Of a stretch of 64,000 nt of DNA, positions 41,056-50,474 are shown one piece after another. Source of the DNA: an uncultured Cohaesibacter sp. (GTDB taxonomy: Bacteria; Pseudomonadota; Alphaproteobacteria; Rhizobiales; Cohaesibacteraceae); contig NZ_OY782764.1 of the NCBI RefSeq assembly GCF_963678225.1, forward strand, positions 1,171,001-1,235,000. The letters are read 5' to 3'. Within the stretch, counting starts at the first letter, position 1; the number at the start of each line of letters is the position of its first letter. Position numbers and translations under genes: made by a program. The notes under the pieces are model-generated. The model worked only from the letters and a program-made list of their open reading frames with translations, was not told the DNA's origin and searched no databases.

Positions 41056-41415
41056 ATGGCACGTGTAAAACGCGGTGTAACGGCTCATTCCCGTCACAAA
41101 AAGACCCTCAAGGCAGCCAAAGGTTATTATGGCGCCCGTCGTTCAACCATTCGCATTGCAAAACAGGCAGTTGAAAAAGCTGGTCAGTACGCTTATCGCG
41201 ACCGTAAGACCAAAAAACGCAACTTCCGCGCTCTGTGGATCCAGCGTATCAACGCTGCTGTTCGCGAACAGGGTCTGACCTATGGACGATTTATCGACGG
41301 CCTCAACAAGGCTGGCATCGAAATCGACCGTAAGGTCCTCTCGGATATGGCAATTCATCAGCCAGAGGCTTTCGCAAGCCTGGTTGAAAAAGCCAAATCT
41401 GCTGCTGCCGCCTAA
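41056..41415 (+). CDS. rplT: 50S ribosomal protein L20
   Basis: L20 is needed for early 50S assembly. The 119-residue sequence starts [20 protein letters not shown] and contains [20 protein letters not shown] and [14 protein letters not shown], standard for the family. It is 46 bases after rpmI. Confidence 0.97.
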   Translation: MARVKRGVTAHSRHKKTLKAAKGYYGARRSTIRIAKQAVEKAGQYAYRDRKTKKRNFRALWIQRINAAVREQGLTYGRFIDGLNKAGIEIDRKVLSDMAIHQPEAFASLVEKAKSAAAA

Positions 41416-41536
41416 GGCGCATTCCGGTTGAAAAGCATCGCTTTTTGAAGGAATTCGTGTTGAGGCCGAAATTCAGGCAATCCCGACAAGGGTTTGCAAT
41501 GATTTCGTATCGGCGCACGAACTAGTTTTACGGTTT

Positions 41537-41570
41537 AAAAACCCGCGTCGAGTGATCGAGGCGGGTTTTT
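41537..41570 (+). terminator. Rho-independent terminator after rplT
   Basis: Outer arms aaaaacccgc and gcgggttttt enclose a smaller imperfect stem (cgtcgagtgatcgag region). A T tract ends the structure. Confidence 0.7.
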
Positions 41571-41718
41571 ATTTGTCTTCAAGGAGATTGACGGGATTAA
41601 GTGAGGAAAAGACCCTTTATTGTCCATGCCAATCTGTTAAAACGCATACAGCAAAGTCTCGTAGGGCACGAAGCCCGGCCAGACCGGTCCATACGGAATG
41701 GCCCAAAACGGAATGATT

Positions 41719-42801
41719 ATGTCGGAACTCAAATCACTCGAGCAGGAGATCACCGCCGCTATTGAAGCGGCAACTGATGAGCCTGCACTGGAAGAAGTCC
41801 GCGTCTCGGCTCTTGGCAAAAAGGGCAAGATCTCGGAGCTGATGAAAACACTGGGCAAGATGAGCCCGGAAGAACGCAAGGAAATGGGCCCGGCGCTGAA
41901 TGGCCTCAAGGGGCGCGTTGGTGACGCGATTGCAGCGCGCAAGGAGATCCTCAAGGATCAGGCGCTCAACGAACGCCTCAAGAGCGAAACCGTTGATGTG
42001 ACCCTGCCCACCCGCATGGGATCGCCATTCGAAGGCCGCGTTCACCCGATTGCGCAGGTAACCGACGAACTGACTGCAATCTTTGCCGATATGGGCTTTG
42101 CTGTTGCGGAAGGGCCGGACATCGAAGAAGATTTCTACAACTTCACCGCGCTCAACTTCCCGCCCGATCATCCGGCCCGTCTGGAGCATGACACCTTCTT
42201 CCTTCCGGTTGATGCCGAAGGCAACCAGAAGGTTCTGCGCACCCACACCTCTCCGGTTCAGATCCGCACGATGACCAGCCAGGAACCGCCGATCCGCGTG
42301 ATCTGCCCGGGCCGCACCTATCGTTGCGACAGTGACCAGACCCACACCCCGATGTTCCATCAGGTGGAAGGCCTCGTCATTGAAGAAGGCATCCATATGG
42401 GGCACCTCAAATGGACTCTGGAAGAATTCTGCAAGGCCTTCTTTGAGGTGGACAGCGTCAAGATGCGCTTCCGTGCTTCGCACTTCCCCTTCACCGAGCC
42501 ATCCATGGAAGTGGATATCGGCTGCCAGCGCGTGGGCAACGAACTGCGCATCGGCGAGGGCGACGACTGGCTCGAAATTCTCGGCTGTGGCATGGTGCAT
42601 CCGAATGTGCTGCGCAACTGTGATCTTGATCCGGACCGCTACACCGGCTTCGCCTTCGGCATGGGCATCGACCGCATCGCCATGCTGAAATATGGCATGC
42701 CTGATCTGCGGGCCTTCTTCAATGGCGACAAGCGCTGGCTCGATCATTACGGTTTCCGTCCCCTTGACATTCCTTCTCTGGTAGGAGGGCTCTCCTCATG
42801 A
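41719..42801 (+). CDS. pheS: Phenylalanine-tRNA ligase alpha subunit
   Basis: PheS forms the (alpha-beta)2 enzyme that charges tRNA-Phe, and holds the catalytic site. The 360-residue protein has an N-terminal coiled coil (about 1-90), motif 2 around [12 protein letters not shown] and PGRTYRCD, and motif 3 [17 protein letters not shown]. The Met at 41719 (MSELKSLEQ) gives the normal length; in-frame Mets at 41698 and 41713 are less likely. The stop overlaps the start of pheT. Confidence 0.97.
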   Translation: MSELKSLEQEITAAIEAATDEPALEEVRVSALGKKGKISELMKTLGKMSPEERKEMGPALNGLKGRVGDAIAARKEILKDQALNERLKSETVDVTLPTRMGSPFEGRVHPIAQVTDELTAIFADMGFAVAEGPDIEEDFYNFTALNFPPDHPARLEHDTFFLPVDAEGNQKVLRTHTSPVQIRTMTSQEPPIRVICPGRTYRCDSDQTHTPMFHQVEGLVIEEGIHMGHLKWTLEEFCKAFFEVDSVKMRFRASHFPFTEPSMEVDIGCQRVGNELRIGEGDDWLEILGCGMVHPNVLRNCDLDPDRYTGFAFGMGIDRIAMLKYGMPDLRAFFNGDKRWLDHYGFRPLDIPSLVGGLSS

Positions 42802-45218
42802 AATTCACACTCTCCTGGTTGAAGGATTATCTCGAGACCGACGCGTCTCTGGAAGAAATTCTCGACAAGCTCACCATCATCGGCCTTGAGGTCGAGGAAG
42901 TCATCGACAAGGCCGCAGATCTAAAGGATTTCACCGTCGCCTATGTCGAGGAAGCCGAGCAGCATCCAGATGCAGACCGCCTGCGTGTCTGCAAGGTCAA
43001 CACTGGTAAGGAAGTGCTCCAGATCGTCTGTGGCGCGCCTAATGCCCGCGCTGGCATCAAGGTTGTTCTGGCCCAGAACGGCTCTGTCATTCCGGCCAAC
43101 GGCATGAAATTGAAGCCGACCGTCATCCGTGGGGTCGAATCCAACGGCATGATGTGTTCCGAACGCGAAATGGGCATGTCCGACGAGCATAACGGCATCA
43201 TCGAGCTGCCGGAAGATGCGCCGATCGGCGAACCTTTCGCTCCGGTTCTCGGCCTTGATGATCCTGTTATCGACATTGCCATCACGCCAAACCGTGGTGA
43301 CGCGCTTGGTGTTTATGGTGTGGCCCGCGATCTTGCCGGTGCCGGCATCGGGACGCTCAAGGAGCATCATCCCAAGGACGTGGCTGGCAGCTTCGATAGC
43401 CCGATCAATGTGACGCTGAAAGAAGAGGGCGACAATCCGATCTGTCCTGTCTTCACCGGCGTTTACATCAAGGGTGTCAAGAATGGCCCCAGCCCGGAAT
43501 GGCTGCAGCGTCGCCTCTTGGCCATCGGCCTTCGGCCGATCAACGCGCTGGTCGACATCACCAACTATATTTCCTACGACCGTGGTCGCCCGCTGCATGT
43601 CTATGATGCAGACAAGGTGGCAGGCGACATCCATGTGCGCCTTGGCAAGCCTGGCGAAAAGATGGTTGCCCTCGATGGCAAGGAATATGAAATCGAGGCA
43701 GGCGAAGATATCTGCGTAATCGCTGACGACAATGGCCCTGTCGGCTTTGGTGGTATCATGGGCGGTGAGGGCACTGGGTCCCAGCCGGAAACCACCAATG
43801 TCTTCGTGGAATGCGCATGGTTTGACCCGATCAAGACGGCGCGTGCCGGTCGCGCGCTGGGCATCCAGTCCGACGCACGTTATCGCTTCGAGCGCACCTG
43901 CGATCCGGCCTTCGTCATTCCCGGTGGCCATCTGGCTGCCCAGATGGTGATGGACCTGTGTGGTGGTGAGCCTTCGAAAATGGTTGTTGCCGGTGAAGCG
44001 CCTGTCGAAGACAAGATCATCGACTTCCCGCTTTCCGAGGTGAAACGTCTGGCTGGTCTTGATGTGCCGGAGCTGGAAATCAAGACCGTGCTCAAGCGTC
44101 TCGGCTTCTGGGTATCGGGTGCCAGCGATCATGTGAAAGTTGCTGTGCCAACCTTCCGTCCTGACGTGCATGGCAAGGCGGACATCGTGGAAGAAGTGGC
44201 CCGCATTGTTGGCGTGGACCGCGTACCGAACGCTGCGCTGCCGCGCCTTAACGCAGTCACTCAGCCACCTTTGACCGAACGCCAGAAACGCATTCGCAAT
44301 GCCCGCCGCCAGCTTGCTGCCCGCGGTATGGTGGAAGCGGTTACCTGGTCTTTCGTGGACAAGAAACTGGCTGAAATGTTCGGTGGTGGCAAACCGGAGT
44401 TGGCTCTGACCAATCCGATTTCTGCTGAGCTGTCCGATATGCGCCCGAGCCTTCTGCCCGGCCTGTTGCTGGCTGCTCAGCGCAACGTTGACCGTGGCTT
44501 TGATGATTTGGCCATGTTCGAGGTTGGCCAGATCTTCCTTGGCGACAAGCCTGATGAACAGTTCACCCATGCCACCGGCATTCGCCGTGGTGCGGTCCAG
44601 ATTGTCGGCAATGGCCGTCATTGGCGCGATCCGGCCAAGGCTGCTGACGTCTTTGACGTGCGGGCAGACGCTCTGGCCGTTCTGGAAGCCATGGGTATGG
44701 ACAGCTCCAAGCTGCAGATCGTGGCAGGCGGTCCGGACTGGTACCATCCGGGACGCTCCGGCAAGATCCAGCTCGGCCCGAAAGTGGTTCTCGGCACCTT
44801 TGGTGAATTGCATCCGAAGGTTCTCGATGAATTGAAGGTGGACGGTCCTGTCTGTGCCTTCGAAATCACCATCGAAGCTGCTCCGGAACCCAAGAAGAAA
44901 GCAGCAAAGTCCCGTGCGGCTCTGCAACTTTCCGACCTGCAGCCACTCAGCCGCGACTTTGCCTTTGTCGTGGCCCATGAAGTGACCGCAGCAACGGTTC
45001 TAAAGGCAGCCGCCAGCGCCGACAAGAAGCTGATCACTGACGTCAATCTGTTCGACGTCTATGAAGGGGAACATATGGAGCCGGGCAAGAAGTCCATTGC
45101 CTTCGAAGTGACCCTGCAGCCGAAAGACAAGACGCTGACAGATGAAGATCTCGAAGCGATCTCCAAGAAGATCGTCGCAGCTGTTGCCAAGGCAACCGGC
45201 GGCGAACTGCGCGGCTGA
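42798..45218 (+). CDS. pheT: Phenylalanine-tRNA ligase beta subunit
   Basis: The 806-residue beta subunit binds tRNA and edits mischarged tyrosine. It has the N-terminal tRNA-binding fold ([18 protein letters not shown]), the B3/B4 editing domain, B5 and the C-terminal anticodon-binding domain ([28 protein letters not shown]). Translational coupling with pheS is likely because of the 4-base ATGA overlap. A terminator follows. Confidence 0.97.
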   Translation: MKFTLSWLKDYLETDASLEEILDKLTIIGLEVEEVIDKAADLKDFTVAYVEEAEQHPDADRLRVCKVNTGKEVLQIVCGAPNARAGIKVVLAQNGSVIPANGMKLKPTVIRGVESNGMMCSEREMGMSDEHNGIIELPEDAPIGEPFAPVLGLDDPVIDIAITPNRGDALGVYGVARDLAGAGIGTLKEHHPKDVAGSFDSPINVTLKEEGDNPICPVFTGVYIKGVKNGPSPEWLQRRLLAIGLRPINALVDITNYISYDRGRPLHVYDADKVAGDIHVRLGKPGEKMVALDGKEYEIEAGEDICVIADDNGPVGFGGIMGGEGTGSQPETTNVFVECAWFDPIKTARAGRALGIQSDARYRFERTCDPAFVIPGGHLAAQMVMDLCGGEPSKMVVAGEAPVEDKIIDFPLSEVKRLAGLDVPELEIKTVLKRLGFWVSGASDHVKVAVPTFRPDVHGKADIVEEVARIVGVDRVPNAALPRLNAVTQPPLTERQKRIRNARRQLAARGMVEAVTWSFVDKKLAEMFGGGKPELALTNPISAELSDMRPSLLPGLLLAAQRNVDRGFDDLAMFEVGQIFLGDKPDEQFTHATGIRRGAVQIVGNGRHWRDPAKAADVFDVRADALAVLEAMGMDSSKLQIVAGGPDWYHPGRSGKIQLGPKVVLGTFGELHPKVLDELKVDGPVCAFEITIEAAPEPKKKAAKSRAALQLSDLQPLSRDFAFVVAHEVTAATVLKAAASADKKLITDVNLFDVYEGEHMEPGKKSIAFEVTLQPKDKTLTDEDLEAISKKIVAAVAKATGGELRG

Positions 45219-45236
45219 ACTGACGAAAGCATCCAT

Positions 45237-45274
45237 AATCCCGCGACTCTTGAGGGCCGCGGGATTTCTTTTTT
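45237..45274 (+). terminator. Rho-independent terminator after pheT
   Basis: The stem aatcccgcg / cgcgggatt (45237-45245 with 45258-45266) is followed by a T-rich tract. Confidence 0.8.
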
Positions 45275-45298
45275 CTGGCTTCTGAGGGGGAGAGAGCC

Positions 45299-45691
45299 AT
45301 GCATGAAATTGTTGATTCCTATGCCATGGGCGACTCGCCCGAACTGGCCGATGAATTGTTGGCTCTGGTTCTTGAGGGCAAGAAAACCGCGTCTTGCGAC
45401 TCACTGCAATTGATGCAGAAGGACAATATTCCCATGCCTAAGGTGGGGGACAAATATCTCCTGCTCGATGGACGCCAGAAGCCCGCTGCCGTGATTGAAA
45501 CCGTAGAGGTTACGATTCGCCGTTTTGATGAGATAGATGAGGCCTTCGCGCGCGCAGAAGGAGAGGGCGATCTTTCCTACGAATATTGGCGTCAGGGCCA
45601 TAAGGAATATTTCACCCGCAATGGCGGCTTTTCCGAAGACATGAAGCTGGTGTGCGAACGCTTCCGTCTGTGCGAAGTGCTGGATCGCTAG
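45299..45691 (+). CDS. ASCH domain protein
   Basis: The 130-residue protein is a small ASCH-fold protein, a PUA-like domain proposed to bind RNA or modified nucleosides. Recognisable features are ELLALVLEGKKTASCDSL near the N-terminus (the G-K-K-T-A-[ST] signature), VGDKYLLLDG and the C-terminal FSEDMKLVCERFRL. GGGGGAGAGAG supplies the ribosome site. Its function is unknown; family members include amidohydrolases of modified cytidines. Confidence 0.85.
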   Translation: MHEIVDSYAMGDSPELADELLALVLEGKKTASCDSLQLMQKDNIPMPKVGDKYLLLDGRQKPAAVIETVEVTIRRFDEIDEAFARAEGEGDLSYEYWRQGHKEYFTRNGGFSEDMKLVCERFRLCEVLDR

Positions 45692-45824
45692 CCAGCGCCA
45701 AATAGCCGAATACAGACCGAATGTTCTTTATGCGGGTAAATATGTTCATATCCGCGTCTCCTCTTTGCCAAAAGCCTGAGAATCGAAGACCTTGGCTTTT
45801 CTGGATGAAAAGATGGGGTGAGGC

Positions 45825-46487
45825 ATGGATAGTCCATTTGTGGTGCGCAAAGGCAAAGAGTCCGAAGCGTTGAATGAAGAGCAGAGACAGGCTCTGCTTG
45901 TGCGCTTCATCCGCGAAGACAGCCAACTGATGGACATCCTTGAGGGGCTCCGCGCGCTGGATCTGCCCGATTGGCGGTTGGTCTCGGGGGCTCTCTATCA
46001 AACAGTGTGGAATCGCCTCACAGGCCGACCACAGGGCCATGGCATCAAGGACTATGACGTTGCCTATTTTGATCCCTCGGACCGCTCCTGGGACGCTGAG
46101 GACGCTGTTATCAAACGGGTGGACGAGGCACTACCAGCGTGGAAGGGGCGCATCGAGGTGCGCAATCAGGCGCGTGTACATTTGTGGTATCGTGAGAAAT
46201 TTGGCGGGGCCTATCCGGAGCTGACGGGCACCGATGAAAGCCTTGAGAATTACATGTGCACCACCCATGCTGTCGCCGTTCGGCTGGAGGCGGATGACAC
46301 CCTCTCCGTAGCCGCCCCCTTCGGTCTGACGGATATCTTCGCGCTGACAATCCGTCCTTGCCACAAGCTTGAAAGCAACAGAAAGCACTATGCTCAAAAG
46401 GCGAGACGCATGTCTCGCCTTTGGCCTGAACTGAAAATCCTGCATTGGGAAACTGGCGAACCGGTGCGCCCGGAGCGGCTTGATTGA
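45825..46487 (+). CDS. Nucleotidyltransferase family protein (DUF925-type)
   Basis: This 220-residue protein resembles the DUF925 nucleotidyltransferases. The active-site segment is GHGIKDYDVAYFDP, with an Asp pair for metal binding, after WRLVSGALYQTVWN. The C-terminal part contains RKHYAQKARRMSRLWPELKIL. The substrate is not known. It is about 130 bases after the ASCH gene. Confidence 0.82.
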   Translation: MDSPFVVRKGKESEALNEEQRQALLVRFIREDSQLMDILEGLRALDLPDWRLVSGALYQTVWNRLTGRPQGHGIKDYDVAYFDPSDRSWDAEDAVIKRVDEALPAWKGRIEVRNQARVHLWYREKFGGAYPELTGTDESLENYMCTTHAVAVRLEADDTLSVAAPFGLTDIFALTIRPCHKLESNRKHYAQKARRMSRLWPELKILHWETGEPVRPERLD

Positions 46488-46503
46488 AGGCCCTCGGGCC
46501 TTC
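46486..46503. terminator. Hairpin between convergent nucleotidyltransferase and feoC genes
   Basis: A perfect 8-bp stem (gaaggccc / gggccttc) with a 2-base loop overlaps the stop codon. There is no T tract, so it is a weak or factor-dependent terminator at best. Confidence 0.45.
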
Positions 46504-46518
46504 GACCGTGCGACGGGC

Positions 46519-46755
46519 CTAGTGCCGCTGCATCGTTTCCCACATCTGACTGGAGCATTTGCTGATGGAGCAATTGCAGCAGCTGCTGCCGCATGGGGAG
46601 GTTTCCGCAGGAAGGGCTCGCACCCGACCTCTGGCTTCAAGCATTTGCAACATGCCTTCAACAGCCTCCGGCGCCACACCAAAATGCGTGGCAATATCGG
46701 AGGTGTTGGCTCTTCCCCGTTCGCGGAGATAGCGATTGACGTCTGACAGAATCAT
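46519..46755 (-). CDS. feoC: FeoC-like iron-sulfur winged-helix protein
   Basis: FeoC proteins stabilise or regulate FeoB. The 78-residue product has a small winged helix (MILSDVNRYLRERGRANTSD) and a cysteine-rich tail CGSSCCNCSISKC, with Cys55, 59, 60, 62 and 67, suited to hold an oxygen-sensitive Fe-S cluster. The ATG at 46755 overlaps the feoB stop by 4 bases, so translation is probably coupled. Confidence 0.82.
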   Translation of the reverse strand: MILSDVNRYLRERGRANTSDIATHFGVAPEAVEGMLQMLEARGRVRALPAETSPCGSSCCNCSISKCSSQMWETMQRH

Positions 46756-49088
46756 ACCGAACTCCTTGCCAGTTTGCCCGGACCTTGCGGCGTGTTGCGG
46801 CTGATAATATGCAGCAGGGCAACGACGACCGCGACGACCGCGACCATTGAGATCATCCAGAGCATGGAACTTTGCGGATGGCGAGCGAAGGTGCCTGCTT
46901 GATAGGCGAAGACGCTGGTGCAATAGCCCAGCATGGTCGTCCAGCCGATTCCGAACAGGGTCCATTTGCGCCCGATCTCGCGGAACAGGGCGCCAACGGC
47001 TGCCACGCAAGGCACATAGAGCAGAATGAGAAGCAGATAGGCGAAGGCCCCAACCTTGCCGTCAAAGCGCGTGATCATTGCTGCGAAGGTGCTGTTGTCG
47101 ACTTCCAGCTCGGCCGCAGCGCTGTCCAGCGTGGAAACATCGCCAACACTCATGCCAAGCGGATCCTCAAAGGCGCTTGCCAGATCGGCCAGATTGGCGG
47201 GAATGGTTGCGAAGGCCTCTGAAACGCCGCCAATGAAGTCGAATTCTTCTTCTTCGGCCGCAGCAAGCTCGGCGCTGGTGGCGTCAATCTGGCTATAAAG
47301 CGAGTTGAGCGTGCCCACAACGGCTTCCTTGGCAAACACGCCGGTAAAGAGGCCGACGGTGGCTGGCCAGTTGGCTTCGGTGATCCCGAGAGGCTCGACC
47401 ACTGGGGTCAGTGATTTGCCGATATTGGCCAGTACGGAATGCTCGCTGTCGTCATGACCAAAGCTACCGTCCGTGCCCATGGAATTAAGAATGCTAAGCA
47501 CGAAGACCACCGCGACAATGACCTTGCCTGCGCCGAGTATGAATTGCTTCACCCGATCCCATGTGCGGATCAGCGCTGAAGACAGGCTCGGCAGTTGATA
47601 GGGCGGCAGCTCCATCAGGAATGGCAGCGCCTTGCCGCCAAAGACGGCCTTCTTGAGCACCATGCCGGTGAAAACCGCAAAGAGAATGCCGATAACATAC
47701 AGCAGGAAGACAAGATTCTGTCCACCTGTCGGGAAAAAGGCCGCTGCGAACAGGGCATAGACCGGCAGGCGCGCACCACAGGACATGAAGGGAGCCATTA
47801 GCGCTGTGACGATACGGTCGCGCGGATTATCAAGCGTGCGTGATGCCATGATGGCCGGTACGTTGCAGCCGAAACCGAGCAGCATCGGCACAAAGCTCTT
47901 GCCCGGCAGGCCGATAGAAATCATCGCGCGGTCAACCACAAAGGCAGCGCGGGCCATATAGCCGCTTTCCTCAAGGAAGGTGAGAAACAGAAACAGAAAA
48001 GCCACGACGGGCACAAAGGTGGCAACCGTCTGGATACCTACGCCGATCCCGTTTGGCAGCAGCGCAATGAGCCATTCCGGCATTCCCATGCTGGCCATCC
48101 AGTGCGCCGGACCGTCAACAATCACCGTGCCCGCCAGAATATCGAAAAAGTCGATGAAGGCGCTTGCCAGATTGATGGTCAACAGGAACATGAAATACAT
48201 GATCAGCAGGAAGATAGGAATGCCCAGAATACGGCTAAGGGCAATGCTGTCGATGCGTTCAGTCCAGGTGCGCGGCACCTGACGAATATGGCGGATGGCA
48301 TCCTGAGCCAGCATGTTGGCAAAGCCATAGCGACCATCCGCGATCAGAAGATCTGCGTCTTCGTCATTCTGTTCCTGAATTTGGTGCAGTTCGTGATCCA
48401 GAAGGGTTCTGGCCCCCGGATCGAGAAAGGACAGAGCCTTGCCATCTCCGCCGAGTGACTTGATGGCCAGCCAGCGGGCGTGCACGCCATTGGCCTTGGC
48501 CAGATCGGAAAATTTCCTTTCAAGACGCTCCAGAACCACTTCCAGCTCCGGATCATAATCAATGGCGACATCGCTGATGGTTTTTGCTTTTGCTGCCTGT
48601 TCGACCAGATCCTTGAGGCGCCCCTGATTGACGCGATCCTTGCGATCAACAGCAATGACCGGAATCTTGAGCCGCTTGGACAAGGCGTCCGTATCGATCT
48701 CGATGCCTTCCTTGCGCGCGAGGCCTGTTTTCGTCAGGGCGACGATCATCGGTACGCGCATATCGAGCAATTGGGAGGTTAGGAAGAGGTTGCGTTCCAG
48801 ATTGGCCGCGTCAACGATATTGACGACCAGATCTGCTTCGCCATCCAGAATATAGTCACGGGCGATGGCCTCATCCAGACCGCTTGAATAGGTCGTATCG
48901 AGGGAGTAGGTACCGGGCAGATCGACAATGGCGACTTCCTGTCCATTGTGGGTGTAATGCCCTTCTTTCCGGTCAATCGTAACACCGGGCCAGTTGCCCA
49001 CGCGTTGGCGTGCGCCTGTCAGGGCGTTGAAGAGAGTGGTCTTGCCGCAGTTAGGATTTCCTGCAAAAGCGATCCGGATATCTGTCAT
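46752..49088 (-). CDS. feoB: Ferrous iron transporter FeoB
   Basis: FeoB imports Fe(II) across the inner membrane. The 778-residue protein has an N-terminal GTPase (G1 GNPNCGKTTL at 10-19; G3 DLPGTYS), a guanine-dissociation-like helical domain (about 165-270), and a membrane domain with two gate motifs including SCGARLPVYALFAAAFF and PCVAAVGALFREIG. One point is unusual: G4, normally NxxD for guanine recognition, reads TKTG at 119-122 (VALTKTGLA). The nucleotide specificity may therefore differ. It lies between feoA and feoC on the same strand. Confidence 0.96.
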   Translation of the reverse strand: MTDIRIAFAGNPNCGKTTLFNALTGARQRVGNWPGVTIDRKEGHYTHNGQEVAIVDLPGTYSLDTTYSSGLDEAIARDYILDGEADLVVNIVDAANLERNLFLTSQLLDMRVPMIVALTKTGLARKEGIEIDTDALSKRLKIPVIAVDRKDRVNQGRLKDLVEQAAKAKTISDVAIDYDPELEVVLERLERKFSDLAKANGVHARWLAIKSLGGDGKALSFLDPGARTLLDHELHQIQEQNDEDADLLIADGRYGFANMLAQDAIRHIRQVPRTWTERIDSIALSRILGIPIFLLIMYFMFLLTINLASAFIDFFDILAGTVIVDGPAHWMASMGMPEWLIALLPNGIGVGIQTVATFVPVVAFLFLFLTFLEESGYMARAAFVVDRAMISIGLPGKSFVPMLLGFGCNVPAIMASRTLDNPRDRIVTALMAPFMSCGARLPVYALFAAAFFPTGGQNLVFLLYVIGILFAVFTGMVLKKAVFGGKALPFLMELPPYQLPSLSSALIRTWDRVKQFILGAGKVIVAVVFVLSILNSMGTDGSFGHDDSEHSVLANIGKSLTPVVEPLGITEANWPATVGLFTGVFAKEAVVGTLNSLYSQIDATSAELAAAEEEEFDFIGGVSEAFATIPANLADLASAFEDPLGMSVGDVSTLDSAAAELEVDNSTFAAMITRFDGKVGAFAYLLLILLYVPCVAAVGALFREIGRKWTLFGIGWTTMLGYCTSVFAYQAGTFARHPQSSMLWMISMVAVVAVVVALLHIISRNTPQGPGKLARSSV

Positions 49089-49182
49089 AAGCGGTCTCTT
49101 GAATATAAAGGTGCCGTTCGCTGCCCGATAATGGACAACGCTGGAAAGCGAACACGTTTTTTAAGAAATGGAGGACTTGAGT

Positions 49183-49422
49183 CTAGCGGTCGTCTGTCTC
49201 GATCTGGACACCAATGGTGTCGGATTTGCGCAAGGACAGAGCACTGCCGCGCACTTTGATTTCGATTGGATCACCAAGAGGCGCAATGCGCATAACCGTG
49301 AATTCGGCTCCGCGGGTCAGGCCCATGGCCATCAATTGCTGTTTATACGCTCGGTTGGCTACATCCAGCTTGGCGATACGACCATGATCTCCAGTCGTGA
49401 GATCATTAAGAGTAGCAATCAT
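49183..49422 (-). CDS. feoA: Ferrous iron transport accessory protein FeoA
   Basis: FeoA is a small SH3-like cytosolic protein needed for FeoB activity. The 79-residue reading from the ATG at 49422 contains GRIAKLDVANRAYKQQLMAM, then GLTRGAEFTVMRIAPLGDP and GSALSLRKSDTIGVQI, standard for the family. GGAG is about 8 bases upstream. The open frame upstream to 49584 is AT-rich leader sequence and is not counted. Confidence 0.9.
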   Translation of the reverse strand: MIATLNDLTTGDHGRIAKLDVANRAYKQQLMAMGLTRGAEFTVMRIAPLGDPIEIKVRGSALSLRKSDTIGVQIETDDR

Positions 49423-49539
49423 CGACTGACTCCATTTCTTCACTTGGATCGGACGTTCTGTCGGCTTCCCCAAACGGCAGATGTTCGAATTATTGAGAAT
49501 GACTTGCAAATTCATCCTGCTAATTGCGCTCAATGTCAA

Positions 49540-49553
49540 TTGATATAGATCAA
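49540..49553 (-). promoter_or_regulatory. Perfect FNR/Anr/FixK-type box upstream of feoA
   Basis: TTGATATAGATCAA matches the TTGAT-N4-ATCAA consensus at every defined position. It lies 118 bases before the feoA start in an AT-rich leader. It suggests that feoABC is activated under low oxygen, when Fe(II) is available. Confidence 0.75.
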
Positions 49554-49677
49554 AAAAAGTAAAAAACTTGAAAAAAAGATACAAATTATTACTGAATCAA
49601 TTGATAACGACTATCGGTTTAAGTATATCAACTTATATTAGTTTTGATTTATTCTAAAGTGATCTAGAAACAATCAC

Positions 49678-50169
49678 TTATCCATGTACGAGTTCTTCAA
49701 GATCGACGCCGTGATATTGTTTGGTTTGGTCTAAAACAACATGACTAGCGATCTGCATCTTGCCACCCACCTGTACAAGCAGGTCTTCGGTCACGGCGTG
49801 ATAGCGCTGGATGTCGGTGCAGACAAACCGCACCAGATAATCAAATGACCCGCTCATCTTGAGGCATTCGACAACATCGGGCAGTTCGGCAATGGCCTTC
49901 TCGAATGTCGAGAAAATGGAGTGATCGTGATCTCGTATCGTGATTGTCGCAATCACGGTAACATGGCGGCACAGAGCTTCAAGGTTGATCAGGCCTAGAT
50001 AGCCACTGATCAGGCCGATATCTTCCAGCCGCTTGACCCGCTGCAGACAGGGGCTGGGTGACAGTCCCACGATCTCCGAGAGAGCCTTGTTTGTAATACG
50101 GGCGTTTTTCTGAAGCTCATCCAGAATATGCAGATCAATTCGATCGAGCTTGGAGCTTTTGCGCGGCAC
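49678..50169 (-). CDS. Lrp/AsnC family transcriptional regulator
   Basis: This 163-residue protein has the Lrp helix-turn-helix (LDRIDLHILDELQKNARITN, then LSPSPCLQRVKRLE) and the RAM effector domain, which usually binds amino acids. The GTG at 50169 follows AAGGA by about 11 bases and gives the normal family length. An ATG at 50217 would add 16 atypical residues. It is divergent from the TakP-like gene, with about 300 bases between them, and may control it. Confidence 0.85.
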   Translation of the reverse strand: MPRKSSKLDRIDLHILDELQKNARITNKALSEIVGLSPSPCLQRVKRLEDIGLISGYLGLINLEALCRHVTVIATITIRDHDHSIFSTFEKAIAELPDVVECLKMSGSFDYLVRFVCTDIQRYHAVTEDLLVQVGGKMQIASHVVLDQTKQYHGVDLEELVHG

Positions 50170-50474
50170 GCTTTTTGATCCTTGTTTCAAATGGGAATAC
50201 GAAACATTATTCCACAATAGCCTAACTAGTTACAGGAAATTGCGCGTTAATCAAACCAAGTCAGTGCGATATTGCGGCGCACATTATCGGGTAATCCACT
50301 CATTTGTTCGAGATATAAACCAAAAGCGGATAACAAAAATACCTGTCCGGGTATTTGTATGAGGAAATGAAATGGTTGGCGCTGACCAGATCTTGCGCTC
50401 GCCTTTAGGTCGTGCAAGCATGCTTTACAAAATAATAATAGTTTCTCGTTTTTTCACAGTCGGAGGATAATTTA

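Noticed and set aside
42921-44978. Minus-strand open frame of 685 codons
   Set aside because: It lies antisense within pheT, and its composition (His/Arg/Gly-rich, no domains) is what the pheT codon bias produces in that frame.
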